A stretch of DNA of 64,000 nt from Sediminicola sp963974715 (GTDB lineage Bacteria; Bacteroidota; Bacteroidia; Flavobacteriales; Flavobacteriaceae): positions 62,001 to 126,000 of the forward strand of contig CAXBDK010000008.1 in the NCBI GenBank assembly GCA_963974715.1. Reading direction: 5' to 3'. Below, piece by piece: positions 18,154 through 27,242 of the stretch. The position numbers and the translations under genes were made by a program. Under the pieces are notes generated by a model. The model was not told the DNA's origin. It searched no databases and worked only from the letters and a program-made list of their open reading frames with translations. The first letter of the stretch is position 1; each line of letters opens with the position of its first letter.

Positions 18154-19049
18154 CGAGTGAGAACGTTTCGTTGTCTTAAAAACACCTGTAGCGCTTCAGG
18201 TATATGGGAGCCCATTTTCACCAAATGATAACCCGCTCCCAGCACAAGTAATTGTTCCTTCACCCCATTAAGAAAAGACTCCAATGCTTCAAGATATTGC
18301 TTTTTGGCCTCTTTTGTTTCCACTTTTACCCTTGCTCCGGTCTCCAGATCTTCAAAGGTCACCGTTCCCTTATGGTCAAAATCCATTTCGAGATTTCCCA
18401 TGATATGAAATACGACCACTTCATTTCGGGGCGTCTTGAGCCTTTTGATAAAAGCGTTCAGTTCCGTCCCCTGTTCGTACATGTCCGTGAGAAAAAAAAT
18501 AAGTTCCTTCTTCCCCCTCTCATGTAACTTTTCGGTGCTCTGGGCATCATTTGGCCATTTTCCCCCACTTTTGATCTGTAGGAGCTCATGTAACAGCCGA
18601 TTATAATGCTGTTTGCTTCCCTTTGGAAAAAGACTGTGCAGCTTTCTATCGTTCACGGCATATAGCCCCACGGAGTCCCCTTGGTTCAGGGCAAGGTATG
18701 CCAAGGAAGCTATAAGTACCCGGGCAAGATCCATTTTTGACATGCCCATTTCCCCATGTTGCATTGAGTTACTGGCGTCAAGTATAAACTTTACTTCGAT
18801 ATTGGTGTCCACCTCGGACTGTTTTATATAATACCTTCCAGATCGCGCCAACATTTTCCAATCCAGTAACCGTAGGTCATCGCCCGGTTCATATCCGCGG
18901 TACTGACTGAATTCCATTCCCGAACCTACACGTCGACTGCGGTTGGCACCTTGCAGGAAACCTTCCACAACGACCCGCGCAATGAGCGCTAGGCCGGAAA
19001 GGCTGTTTATGATCTCGGGTTTCAGTAGCTGATGATGGTCCTGCCGCAT
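18150..19049 (-). CDS. DUF58 protein with VWA-like domain
   Basis: ATG at 19049 (MRQDHHQLLKPEIINSLSGL) is chosen because it follows the MoxR stop by 10 bp; longer in-frame starts would overlap moxR. The family signature RRVGSGMEFSQYRGYEPGDDLRLLDWKMLARSG is at about 40-75. FILDASNSM (about 95) is a VWA-like MIDAS start (DxSxS), followed by the DUF58 fold to residue 299. DUF58 proteins are the usual partners of MoxR AAA ATPases. The protein has no signal peptide and no helix, so it is cytoplasmic or membrane-peripheral. Confidence 0.93.
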   Translation of the reverse strand: MRQDHHQLLKPEIINSLSGLALIARVVVEGFLQGANRSRRVGSGMEFSQYRGYEPGDDLRLLDWKMLARSGRYYIKQSEVDTNIEVKFILDASNSMQHGEMGMSKMDLARVLIASLAYLALNQGDSVGLYAVNDRKLHSLFPKGSKQHYNRLLHELLQIKSGGKWPNDAQSTEKLHERGKKELIFFLTDMYEQGTELNAFIKRLKTPRNEVVVFHIMGNLEMDFDHKGTVTFEDLETGARVKVETKEAKKQYLEALESFLNGVKEQLLVLGAGYHLVKMGSHIPEALQVFLRQRNVLTR

Positions 19050-19059
19050 ATGGTAAATT

Positions 19060-20055
19060 TTATGGGAGCGTGGTTTCCAACAAATGTTGGGTAACATGGT
19101 CCGATGATATTCCTTCCGCCTCGGCACGAAAATTGACAATGATCCTATGTCTCAGTACCGGAAGGGCCACTTTCTGGATATCCTCCTTGGTGACCGACAA
19201 CCTTCCCGCAAGAAGGGCGCGGGCTTTTGCGGTAAGGATCATGGCCTGACCAGCACGTGGTCCGGCCCCCCAACCTACCCATTCCTTGACATAGGCATTG
19301 GCAGTAGTATCTGGCCTCGTGGCCCTAACGACTTTGCTGACATAGGCAATCAGCTCGTCACTTATAGGGACCTGTCTCACCAATTGCTGTAGGCGCAGGA
19401 TATCTTCACCCTTGATTACGGGATGGATGGTCTCTTTCTTGGATCCGGTCGTATTCTTAAGAATGTTGGATTCCTCTTCCTGTGTGGGATACCCAATTTT
19501 AATGTAAAAAAGAAAACGGTCCTGTTGTGCTTCCGGAAGGGGAAAGGTCCCCGATTGCTCAATGGGGTTTTGGGTCGCCAGGATAAAAAACGGCCTGTCC
19601 AGCGCATAGGTCTTTCCCGAATATGTTACCTCAAATTCCTGCATGGCCTCCAGCAGGGCGGCCTGGGTCTTGGGGGGGGTCCTATTGATCTCATCGGCCA
19701 AGATGATATTGGCAAAGATGGGACCCTTGTTGAATTCGAAAAACTTCTTGCCCGTCGTATGGTCTTCCTCCAAGATCTCGGTCCCGATAATATCGGACGG
19801 CATAAGGTCCGGGGTAAACTGTATCCTTTTGAACTTAAGCTCTATGGCCTGGGACAAAGTCCGGATCATAAGCGTTTTGGCCAAGCCAGGAACTCCTTCC
19901 AAAAGTGCGTGCCCCCCGGCCAAAAAGGTGATGAGCAATTGTTCCACGGTTTCATCCTGGCCTATGATCACTTTGGCTATTTCTTTTTTAAGATCTCCTA
20001 ATTTGTTGGTAAGGACCGTAACTTCATTGCTCAAAGTCTTTAAATCATTGTTCAT
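19060..20055 (-). CDS. MoxR-family AAA+ ATPase
   Basis: A 331-aa protein with Walker A GVPGLAKT (54-61), Walker B IILADE (Asp121-Glu122) followed by INRTPPKTQAALLEAMQE, sensor-1 type ILATQNPIEQ, and a C-terminal AAA lid (VKEWVGWGAGPRAGQAM). These are diagnostic of MoxR ATPases, chaperone-like enzymes that activate VWA-domain partners. The gene sits between DUF4159 (14-bp gap) and DUF58 (10-bp gap), in the standard order. Targets of the complex in this organism are unknown. Confidence 0.96.
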   Translation of the reverse strand: MNNDLKTLSNEVTVLTNKLGDLKKEIAKVIIGQDETVEQLLITFLAGGHALLEGVPGLAKTLMIRTLSQAIELKFKRIQFTPDLMPSDIIGTEILEEDHTTGKKFFEFNKGPIFANIILADEINRTPPKTQAALLEAMQEFEVTYSGKTYALDRPFFILATQNPIEQSGTFPLPEAQQDRFLFYIKIGYPTQEEESNILKNTTGSKKETIHPVIKGEDILRLQQLVRQVPISDELIAYVSKVVRATRPDTTANAYVKEWVGWGAGPRAGQAMILTAKARALLAGRLSVTKEDIQKVALPVLRHRIIVNFRAEAEGISSDHVTQHLLETTLP

Positions 20056-20069
20056 ATATTCATACTTGT

Positions 20070-20690
20070 TTAGGACGTAAGTGCATACATCACTATGTTG
20101 ACCCCAAAACGGGTATTGTCTATTTTATACCATCTTTTGTTCCTGAAATCATAATCCCATTCACAACCGTAATCCTTATTGCTGTACAGTACCCCAATTC
20201 GCCCATTGACCAAAATGGCCTTTAGATAGTCGTGTACAATGTCATCTCCCCACCCGTTGAGCTCCTGTGATGTGGTGGGCGGTCCGTTCTCAAATTCAAA
20301 AAAAATGGAATAGAGCTCATGATCGTTCGGGATTTTTTTCAATTGTCCCGGCCCGAACAGTTCTTCCATTTGCCGTTCAAAGGATTTGGCGAACAGTCCA
20401 TCAATATCGTGATTGCAATCATCGGCAAAGACAAAGCCGCCATTTTCAACATATTTCTTAAAGTTTGCCTGTTCCTTTTGGGTAAACTGCACCAGTTTAT
20501 GTCCTGAGATATAGCAAAAAGGGCTTTTAAAGATTTCGTCGCTGGAGAGGGTTATTATTTTCTCTTGGGTATCCACTGCCAAGGTGGTATATTCCACAAG
20601 GGAGTTCAGCAGGTTGGACGGCATACGTTGGTCAACGTCCCAATCCCCAGATTCATATTGCAACCTTGTAAAAAAAAATTCGCTCCCCAC
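20070..20690 (-). CDS. DUF4159 domain protein
   Basis: A 206-aa protein resembling DUF4159: EFFFTRLQYESGDWDVDQRMPSNLLNSL, then FVFADDCNHDID and a C-terminal FGVNIVMYALTS. The only start between an upstream in-frame TAA and the conserved part is GTG at 20690. The next codons contain a run of nine T (three Phe). No signal peptide is present. It heads the MoxR operon; DUF4159 genes are regular members of such clusters. Function is unknown; an amidotransferase-like fold is likely. Confidence 0.85.
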   Translation of the reverse strand: MGSEFFFTRLQYESGDWDVDQRMPSNLLNSLVEYTTLAVDTQEKIITLSSDEIFKSPFCYISGHKLVQFTQKEQANFKKYVENGGFVFADDCNHDIDGLFAKSFERQMEELFGPGQLKKIPNDHELYSIFFEFENGPPTTSQELNGWGDDIVHDYLKAILVNGRIGVLYSNKDYGCEWDYDFRNKRWYKIDNTRFGVNIVMYALTS

Positions 20691-20836
20691 TTCTTATAAG
20701 TGCATTAGATCATATTAAATAAATCCTATCCCAACGGCCCTAAGGGAAATGAACCAAGGTTCTTGGATTCTTTTTGACCGAAAAAGATGGTTTGACCGTC
20801 ACCGGCCCAATGGGTCGGTACAGCGGTACACAAAAC

Positions 20837-20877
20837 AAAAAACTGGTTGTTTGATGAATCAACACAACCAGTTTTTT
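20837..20877. terminator. Strong bidirectional terminator between tldE and the MoxR operon
   Basis: A perfect 14-bp stem (AAAAAACTGGTTGT / ACAACCAGTTTTTT), with a second inner stem TTGAT/ATCAA in the loop. The T tract is present on both strands. It ends the minus-strand tldD-tldE transcript, so the DUF4159-MoxR operon must start from its own promoter in the 146 bp downstream. Confidence 0.9.
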
Positions 20878-20891
20878 AAAATCCATATTCC

Positions 20892-22205
20892 CTATACCGC
20901 ATCCGATAGACTGGTGAAGGTAAAATCCCTTACTTTCATATAAGGGATCAGGTTCCCGTTCATCCTTACTTGGGTACCCAAAGTTTCCAGGTTGTTCAAC
21001 ATAATGATGGGACTCTCGTTAAACCTAAAGTTCTTGACAGGGTGTTTTATTTTTCCGTTTTCAATATAAAAAGTCCCGTCCCTGGTCAGTCCCGTATACA
21101 ACAATGTCTGTGGATCTACACTTCTTATGTACCAAAGTCTGGTTACCAGTATCCCCTTCTTGGTATCCTTGATAAGGTCCTCCAAGGATGCCGTGCCCCC
21201 ATCCATGATAAAATTGGAAGGATAAGGAACGGGTTCCACCCCTTTTTGACCGGCCCAATAGCGGCTATATGCCAAATTTTTAACCACACCATTCTCTATC
21301 CATCCCATTTTCTTCAAGGGTTGGCCCTCTCCGTTCCAAGTAGAGGTGGGCACATCCTTATGAAGGGGATCCGACCAGATGTTGACCCTTTCGTCCACAA
21401 TCTTTTGTCCAAGTTTGGTACCCCCATCCTTGGACATAAAACTTCGTCCCTCATCTGCCCTACGTGCGTCAAAGGAACGGAACATATTGCCCAAGAGGTC
21501 CTCAGAGGCGGCGGGTTCCAGAATCACAGTGTATTTACCTGGTTCTATGGCCTTCGCTTCACGGGACATCAACGCTTTGTCTATGGCTATTTTTGATGCC
21601 TCGGCGGCATCAAACTTATCCACATCGTTAAAATCCCTGGAAACCCATCCCGAACCCGTGCCGTCATTGCTCCTCATGGTAACCGTAAATTCCATATTTG
21701 TGGATTTGTTGTAAGCGAACAGTCCACTGGAATTCAACATGGCACTGAACCCCGAGGAATCGTTGAAGAACCCCGCTGCGGTTACCTCCTGTGTTGCCGC
21801 TGGATCTATACTACTTCCTGCAACATTTGCCCGATACTCGGGCGATATTTTTGCGGTGGATTCATTAAAACTGATAGATTCATCATAGGTCTGGGGTCCC
21901 ATGGGTTCCATAAATTCCGGATTTTCCGGGGAGAGCTGGGCCAATTCTTCCGCTCTGGCAACCACTTTCTGAAGGGATGCGTCATCAAACTCATCAATAG
22001 TTGCCGTCCCCGATTTTTTCCCGAAACTGGACTGTACCACCAAGGTCTGGTTTGAATTTTGTCCCGCTGTGGAAACCGTATTTCGTGCATATCGGATGTT
22101 TCCATTATCGCTTCCGCTCATATTTATTTCGCAAGTATCGGCCTTGGAAAAGCTGAGCGCCTTTTCCATAATCTGCCGTGCTTCTTCTTTAGTATATATT
22201 GCCAT
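20892..22205 (-). CDS. TldE/PmbA-family metalloprotease subunit
   Basis: A 437-aa protein of the TldD/PmbA fold: N-terminal CEINMSGSDNGNIRYARNTVSTAG, FDARRADEGRSFMS and GIENG-type C-terminal blocks (LYTGLTRDGTFYIENGKIKHPVKNFRFNES is split by the same loops). The HExxxH zinc motif of TldD is absent, as expected for the non-catalytic partner. No signal peptide. It lies 30 bp downstream of the TldD gene. In known systems the TldD/TldE heterodimer degrades or trims small peptides; the substrate here is unknown. Confidence 0.9.
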   Translation of the reverse strand: MAIYTKEEARQIMEKALSFSKADTCEINMSGSDNGNIRYARNTVSTAGQNSNQTLVVQSSFGKKSGTATIDEFDDASLQKVVARAEELAQLSPENPEFMEPMGPQTYDESISFNESTAKISPEYRANVAGSSIDPAATQEVTAAGFFNDSSGFSAMLNSSGLFAYNKSTNMEFTVTMRSNDGTGSGWVSRDFNDVDKFDAAEASKIAIDKALMSREAKAIEPGKYTVILEPAASEDLLGNMFRSFDARRADEGRSFMSKDGGTKLGQKIVDERVNIWSDPLHKDVPTSTWNGEGQPLKKMGWIENGVVKNLAYSRYWAGQKGVEPVPYPSNFIMDGGTASLEDLIKDTKKGILVTRLWYIRSVDPQTLLYTGLTRDGTFYIENGKIKHPVKNFRFNESPIIMLNNLETLGTQVRMNGNLIPYMKVRDFTFTSLSDAV

Positions 22206-22235
22206 GGTATTGCTGTTATTTATGGGCCGGATCCT

Positions 22236-23876
22236 TTAAATGGTCCTACCGGTATTAATGACGTTGACATTGTTGAACCTGGAGGTGGAACTGCCATGGG
22301 ATACGGCACTTACCTGTGAAGGTTGGCCCTTACCATCGAAGAAAGATCCGAACATACGGTAGTCGCTTTCATCACATATCTTAACACATGAATTCCAGAA
22401 TTCCTGTGTATTTGACTGATAAGCAACATCATCCAACATTCCAACGATCTCGCCATTTTTTATCTCATAAAAAACGGTTCCCCCAAACTGGAAATTATAC
22501 CGCTGTTGGTCAATGGAGTAAGACCCCCTTCCAGCTATATAGATTCCCTTTTCGACATCCTTGATCATCTCGGCTATGGAATATTTGTCCTTGCCCGGTT
22601 CCAAGGAGACGTTCGGCATCCGTTGGAATTGTACATCGTTCCAACTTTGGGCATAACAGCAACCATGGGATTCTTCCTGATCTATCATATGTACCTGGTC
22701 ACGGATGGCCTGATAGTTGGTAAGTATCCCGTCCCGTACAAGATCCCATTTTTTGGTCTTCACCCCTTCATCGTCATACCCAACGGCACCTAGAGATCCC
22801 ACCTGTGTCTTATCCGCCACTAGGTTCACAATCTTGCTTCCATAATTGAAATCCTTGGATTTCCATTTGTCCAAAGTAGCGAAACTGGTCCCTGCATAAT
22901 TGGCTTCATAACCTAGCACACGGTCCAGTTCCAACGGATGGCCCACAGATTCATGTATGGTAAGGCCCAAATGGTTGGGTTCCAATACAAGATCATATTT
23001 CCCCGCCTCCACAGACTTGGCGGACAGCATTTCCTTGGCCTGTTTGGCCGCTGCGGTCGCATCCTCTATAATGTCATAACTGTTCCTATAAAGGGTTAGT
23101 CCGGCCGGACCCTGTACTTTTTCGGAAGCCGCTCCGTCCATGTATTCATAACCCAAGCCCATTGGAGCGCTAAGGGCATCGCGGGACTTGAATTTTCCAG
23201 CCGCCCTATCTATGGCCGTCACATCAAAAGTGGGCCATATCCGATGGATGTCCTGGTCGATATAGGAACCATCGGTGGAGGCAAAATATTTTTGTTCGTT
23301 CACCATAAAGAGTGCCGAATTGGCGAAATTTGCGCCGTTGTCCATGGCAGCCGCATTTGCGGCCAACAGAAGTTCTACCTTTTCGGAAACCGGTACATCC
23401 TTAAAGTTCTTTTTTATGGGGGTTTTCCAGGAAACTTCCCCATGCGCGGTAACCGGTGCCAACTTTACAGGGTCTTTTTGAATCTTGGAATTGGCCTTTG
23501 CTATGGCGACAGCTTGGGCCGTGGCTTTCTTTACACCGTCCTCCGTAACATCATTGGTGGAGGCAAAGCCCCAAGTACCGTTCGCGATTACTCTAATACC
23601 TATTCCAAAGGATTCGGTATTGACCACATTTTGCACCTTGTCCTCCCTGGTAAACACATACTGGTTCAAATACCTCCCTATCCGCGCATCGGCATAGGTT
23701 GCACCCATGGATTTGGCCGTATTGAGGGCGGCATCCGCCATTCTCTTTTTAATTGCCGTGTCCATCCCCGGGTCCAGCAAGGCCTCCACGGGAATATTGT
23801 TTCCCAACAAGAGGGAGGGCATCATCAATGCGCCTGCGCCTAATCCGGCGTATTGGACAAAATCTCTTCGTTTCAT
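22236..23876 (-). CDS. tldD: TldD-family zinc metalloprotease with Tat-like signal
   Basis: A 546-aa protein. H308-ESVG-H313 is the HExxxH zinc motif, and CDESD followed by DGKGQPSQVS near the C-terminus supplies the probable third (Cys) ligand. The N-terminus MKRRDFVQYAGLGAGALMMPSLLLG has a twin Arg, a hydrophobic core and a likely cleavage site, i.e. a Tat-type signal. The well-known enterobacterial TldD is cytoplasmic. The start ATG is followed directly by this signal. TldE lies 30 bp downstream and has no signal peptide. Protease family certain; location inferred. Confidence 0.92.
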   Translation of the reverse strand: MKRRDFVQYAGLGAGALMMPSLLLGNNIPVEALLDPGMDTAIKKRMADAALNTAKSMGATYADARIGRYLNQYVFTREDKVQNVVNTESFGIGIRVIANGTWGFASTNDVTEDGVKKATAQAVAIAKANSKIQKDPVKLAPVTAHGEVSWKTPIKKNFKDVPVSEKVELLLAANAAAMDNGANFANSALFMVNEQKYFASTDGSYIDQDIHRIWPTFDVTAIDRAAGKFKSRDALSAPMGLGYEYMDGAASEKVQGPAGLTLYRNSYDIIEDATAAAKQAKEMLSAKSVEAGKYDLVLEPNHLGLTIHESVGHPLELDRVLGYEANYAGTSFATLDKWKSKDFNYGSKIVNLVADKTQVGSLGAVGYDDEGVKTKKWDLVRDGILTNYQAIRDQVHMIDQEESHGCCYAQSWNDVQFQRMPNVSLEPGKDKYSIAEMIKDVEKGIYIAGRGSYSIDQQRYNFQFGGTVFYEIKNGEIVGMLDDVAYQSNTQEFWNSCVKICDESDYRMFGSFFDGKGQPSQVSAVSHGSSTSRFNNVNVINTGRTI

Positions 23877-23905
23877 AGAAACTTCTTTTTTGGTTGAATA
23901 ATGAG

Positions 23906-24160
23906 TTAGTTATAGTTATAATGGGAAAATGAAAGTGTAAACTGTCTTTTCTTGTTCAAAAAAATATACTTTTTATCGCCCAGATCCCTATATATATCCG
24001 GTATTCCCTTAAAATTCCGTGTGATCGGATCTATTCTTGACCAACCCGCCACTAAATCGAAATTTGCCCAATTATGAAAATAACAAAAAAGCCCGTCAAA
24101 AAATTTGTCATCGATTTTCCTGATACGTTTTGCGAACGATAATTTAAAAAGCTGTGGCAT
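23906..24160 (-). CDS. Doubtful 84-aa ORF upstream of tldD
   Basis: An open frame rich in Phe, Lys, Asp and Tyr, without signal peptide or known motif. It ends 29 bp before the tldD start. Composition is compatible with coding, but nothing else supports it. It may be a chance frame in the tldD leader. Confidence 0.25.
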   Translation of the reverse strand: MPQLFKLSFAKRIRKIDDKFFDGLFCYFHNWANFDLVAGWSRIDPITRNFKGIPDIYRDLGDKKYIFLNKKRQFTLSFSHYNYN

Positions 24161-24456
24161 AATGGGGAAAAAGGTATAAAACCGGCCTCTTGGGCTTGTT
24201 GCTATATAGTCCCTAAAATAACAAAATTATATCAAAACGCAAGGATTTATAAAAATATGGACCGGATAAGGATTTATGACACATTATCAGGTCATGTGAA
24301 AAAACGGGGGCCTTATTTTCGCGGAAATGATTTTTTCCGTTCCTTTAATTTGTGCCCTATTGCCTATGTACAGTATCCGATCGAGTGGAGATATGTGGGA
24401 TGCTTTCCGTGTTGGGTACAATGTTATTTTATGACGTCCCGATACTTGTTCGGATG
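24161..24456. other. Non-coding stretch between esterase and tldD regions
   Basis: About 300 bp, AT-rich near 24200-24260. I see no gene, clear terminator or promoter. The one long plus-strand frame crossing it is antisense to the esterase and is not supported. Confidence 0.4.
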
Positions 24457-25287
24457 CTATTGTGGATTTCCACCATGCCCCTTACGAGCTTGCCCGGGGG
24501 AAGTAGATTTATCAAATAGCCATGATAAAAAATCCGGTTCCCGAAAAGCGGGATCCCAGCTATTGTGGTTGGCCGAATCGAATAAAGTAAACCTTGGAAA
24601 TCCTCCCGCCCCTAATATGGCGGATACCATTTCAATGGAGAAACCGGGGCCCACCACGTCATCCTTTGCCCCGTGAAAGATCCAAAGGGGAACCGAGCCG
24701 GCATACGAAGTTACCGTTTGCGGATGCCCACCGCCACATATCGGCATTGCGGCAGCAAACATTTGGGGCTTTCTGGCTAGGATCTCAAAGGTGCCCATGC
24801 CGCCCATGGAAAGACCGACCACATATACCCGCGCCGTATCCACAAATGATAGCGCCACCTGTTTTTCCATAAGGGACATTACCAATTTCAAGGCCTTGGT
24901 AGGTGCCCCTCCTTTTTTATAAACAAATTTTTTCCTTCCCGTTTTGTTCCTATCCACTTTCACGTTGGACCAGTAATCGGTCACGGGGCATTGCGGAAAT
25001 ATGACAATGGCCGGAAAGCGTTCCCTGTTCCCATTGTCAGCAAAAAGGGATGCCCCGTGTGTCAACTGTAGTTCGTTGTCGTTCCCCCTTTCCCCGGCCC
25101 CATGCAGGAACAGTACCAAAGGATAGGTTTTTGTTTCATCAAAATCCTTGGGTAACATCATTCGATATGGCAGGCTTTCCTTCCCTATGATGTGGTATTC
25201 CCTTTTATACAGTTCGGTATCCTGGGCCACCGCAATTCCGGAGAGGATGAACATCAGACAACATCCCAAAATTTTTACTATATACAT
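24457..25287 (-). CDS. Secreted alpha/beta-hydrolase (predicted esterase/peptidase) of the PUL
   Basis: ATG 25287 (MYIVKILGCCLMFILSG) gives a clean signal peptide. A GTG at 25314, overlapping the upstream stop by 1 bp, would add nine residues. The fold is the LpqC/feruloyl-esterase-like hydrolase group: LVLFLHGAGERGND, nucleophile GLSMGGMGT, acid in IFHGAKDDVVGP, and His in SANHNSWDPAF. Last gene of the polysaccharide locus, 26 bp after the GH43-like gene. It may remove acyl groups from the glycan (inference). Confidence 0.85.
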   Translation of the reverse strand: MYIVKILGCCLMFILSGIAVAQDTELYKREYHIIGKESLPYRMMLPKDFDETKTYPLVLFLHGAGERGNDNELQLTHGASLFADNGNRERFPAIVIFPQCPVTDYWSNVKVDRNKTGRKKFVYKKGGAPTKALKLVMSLMEKQVALSFVDTARVYVVGLSMGGMGTFEILARKPQMFAAAMPICGGGHPQTVTSYAGSVPLWIFHGAKDDVVGPGFSIEMVSAILGAGGFPRFTLFDSANHNSWDPAFREPDFLSWLFDKSTSPGQARKGHGGNPQ

Positions 25288-25313
25288 ATATCCGTGTTTT
25301 TGTTGACTTTTCA

Positions 25314-27080
25314 CTATTCTATTTTGATCACCTCTGTCCTTTTTGAGATCCCATTGTTATTAAAGGCCTCTATCTGAAAATAATAGGCATCGGTTCGGTC
25401 AAGGCCCGTAAAAAAATAATCGTTTTTTCCGTATATCATGATACTTCCGTACATTTTCCCGGGATCTTTTCCAAAATATACCACATAGCCATCGGCCCGA
25501 TCGTTTACACGCCATTTAAGCCATGCGCTCCTTCTTTCACCGTATTTCTTTGGACTGGACCTAAGGACCACAAAGTTCTCTACTGGCCGGGGCGCATTTC
25601 CACTGCCCTTTCCAAATATACGAAATCCGCTCAATGCAAATTTTCCCGTGGGCATTTTATGGTTGACCAATTTTACGAACCTGGCATGTACCGGTCTTTC
25701 CAGTTCCAAATACGCATGGGGCACATCGGTCCTGTTGTTCTTCTTGTTCGCCAACAGTTCCCATTTTTCTCCATCTTGAGAACTATAGATCATATATTGG
25801 TGGTGGGTGTCCGATACTTTGCCCATGAACTCCACATCTTGGTCCGCATAGTTAATCTGTAGGGCATTAATAGTGGAAAGTTCCCCTAGGTCCGTCATAA
25901 ACCATTCCCCCTTAGCGCCCGTTTTGGCCGACCAATAGGTTTTCATGTCCTCATCCACCCCATAATTTGCCTGGAAACCTCCCAAAGTGGATGATACCTG
26001 AACTGGTTTGTTATAATTGAGCAGCATCCAACCTGTGAACATTTCCTGTTTATGGTCTTTTTGTACACTGGGAAGATAGGTAGGATAGTCCCCATAGGAA
26101 GTATCGCAATAAAGTACATCGTCCGAATCAAAACCTGCTGGCCAGATACCGATCCTGCGCTCAAAATTATTTTTGGTACCCAAAACAATGGTGGATACAT
26201 GCCACCAATCTCCGTTATTATCGGTAAAGGTGGCACCATGCCCCGCTCCCCTGGCAAATCCGCCAGGTCTATAGGCAAAGGGATTGTGCGACTGGTATTC
26301 AAAGGGTCCCAAGGGTCCCTTGCCAACGTATACCCCGTCGGCATAACCACTAAATTCGGTAGCGGGCGCCCCGTATTGAAGGTAGTACTTATTATTGTAT
26401 TTGGTCATCCATGCCCCTTCCATAAAAGGCTGAAGAAAGGTATTGTCGTTGTACTCCCCAAAGCGCTCCCATCCATGATCTTCGGGATGAAGGGAAATCA
26501 ACGGTTTTGTATATCCATTGGACTGTAGGGTCTCGGGATCTACTTCGGTGCCCAATAGGGGAAATTCGTTGCTGGATCCCCAATACAGAAAGAGTTTTTC
26601 GCTTTCCTGATCATACAGGAAAGCGGGATCCCATGCCCCCACCTTTAAGGAATCAACGGCAATTTCCCAATTGTCCTTTGTGGGGTCCTTGGTCTTCCAA
26701 ATAGGGAATGTGGGATCATGCGTAGATCCGATAACATATAGTTCGTCCCTCATTTCAAATACCGCGGGGGCACAAAGTTCATCATAGACCTTATGCTGTG
26801 GCAAAAGGAATTTACGGGGCACAAAGTTCCAGTTGTACATATCAGGGCTCCACCAGTACCCCCACTGATTGGTGGAGAACAAAATGTAATTGCCCTTAAA
26901 ATTTACTATGACCGGGTCTGCGGTGGCCCGATGTTTTCCCTGTTCGGAAAAATTTGGAATGGGGGTATAACCGTAATCCAGATCAATGGGGTTACAATAG
27001 GTTTTTTGTGCTCTCTGGCCCCAACAGTTCCCGATAGCCAATGATACCATCGTCAATATAAAAAAACACGGCCGTTTCAT
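25314..27080 (-). CDS. GH43-like secreted glycosidase with discoidin-type module
   Basis: ATG 27080 starts the signal peptide MKRPCFFILTMVSLAIGNCWG; an upstream in-frame extension to 27221 is rejected. The catalytic five-blade propeller covers about 25-350. The GH43 triad fits Asp55 (TADPVI), Asp151 (GAWDPAF) and Glu221 (MEGAW). Residues about 365-500 resemble an F5/8 type C (discoidin) carbohydrate-binding module (YWSAKTGAKGEWFMTDLGE), and the end (about 505-588) resembles fibronectin III. It is in the PUL, downstream of two GH144-like genes. GH43 is a broad family, so the bond cleaved is uncertain. Confidence 0.85.
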   Translation of the reverse strand: MKRPCFFILTMVSLAIGNCWGQRAQKTYCNPIDLDYGYTPIPNFSEQGKHRATADPVIVNFKGNYILFSTNQWGYWWSPDMYNWNFVPRKFLLPQHKVYDELCAPAVFEMRDELYVIGSTHDPTFPIWKTKDPTKDNWEIAVDSLKVGAWDPAFLYDQESEKLFLYWGSSNEFPLLGTEVDPETLQSNGYTKPLISLHPEDHGWERFGEYNDNTFLQPFMEGAWMTKYNNKYYLQYGAPATEFSGYADGVYVGKGPLGPFEYQSHNPFAYRPGGFARGAGHGATFTDNNGDWWHVSTIVLGTKNNFERRIGIWPAGFDSDDVLYCDTSYGDYPTYLPSVQKDHKQEMFTGWMLLNYNKPVQVSSTLGGFQANYGVDEDMKTYWSAKTGAKGEWFMTDLGELSTINALQINYADQDVEFMGKVSDTHHQYMIYSSQDGEKWELLANKKNNRTDVPHAYLELERPVHARFVKLVNHKMPTGKFALSGFRIFGKGSGNAPRPVENFVVLRSSPKKYGERRSAWLKWRVNDRADGYVVYFGKDPGKMYGSIMIYGKNDYFFTGLDRTDAYYFQIEAFNNNGISKRTEVIKIE

Positions 27081-27138
27081 AACATTAAATATTCTAATAA
27101 CCTTTAGATTATGGAGGTTGGTTTCCCACCCGGCAAAC

Positions 27139-27169
27139 ATGGGGAAAAGCAATCCGGCCATTGCCCCAT
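27139..27169 (-). other. Hairpin in the GH144-GH43 intergenic region
   Basis: ATGGG and CCCAT pair, followed inward by GCAAT/ATTGC around a 6-base loop, with a 5-base bulge on one side. It lies in the 162-bp gap upstream of the GH43-like start. A further GTTGGTTT (27117) / AAACCAAC (27220) pair encloses the whole gap. A role in mRNA processing or attenuation is possible. Confidence 0.4.
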
Positions 27170-27242
27170 CCTTGAGGGAATACCCAGTGGACAGGGACAA
27201 ATGACCGAACCGCTCGACCAAACCAACTAAACTACTACTAAA

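Noticed and set aside
19050..19139. N-terminal extension of the DUF58 gene
   Set aside because: Would overlap the MoxR gene by 80 bp; ATG 19049 is a normal start after a 10-bp gap.
24257..24676. 139-aa plus-strand ORF
   Set aside because: Antisense to the esterase over half its length, with Cys/Trp-rich out-of-frame composition.
27081..27221. N-terminal extension of the GH43-like gene
   Set aside because: The signal peptide begins at 27080; the upstream part has no signal and covers the intergenic hairpin.
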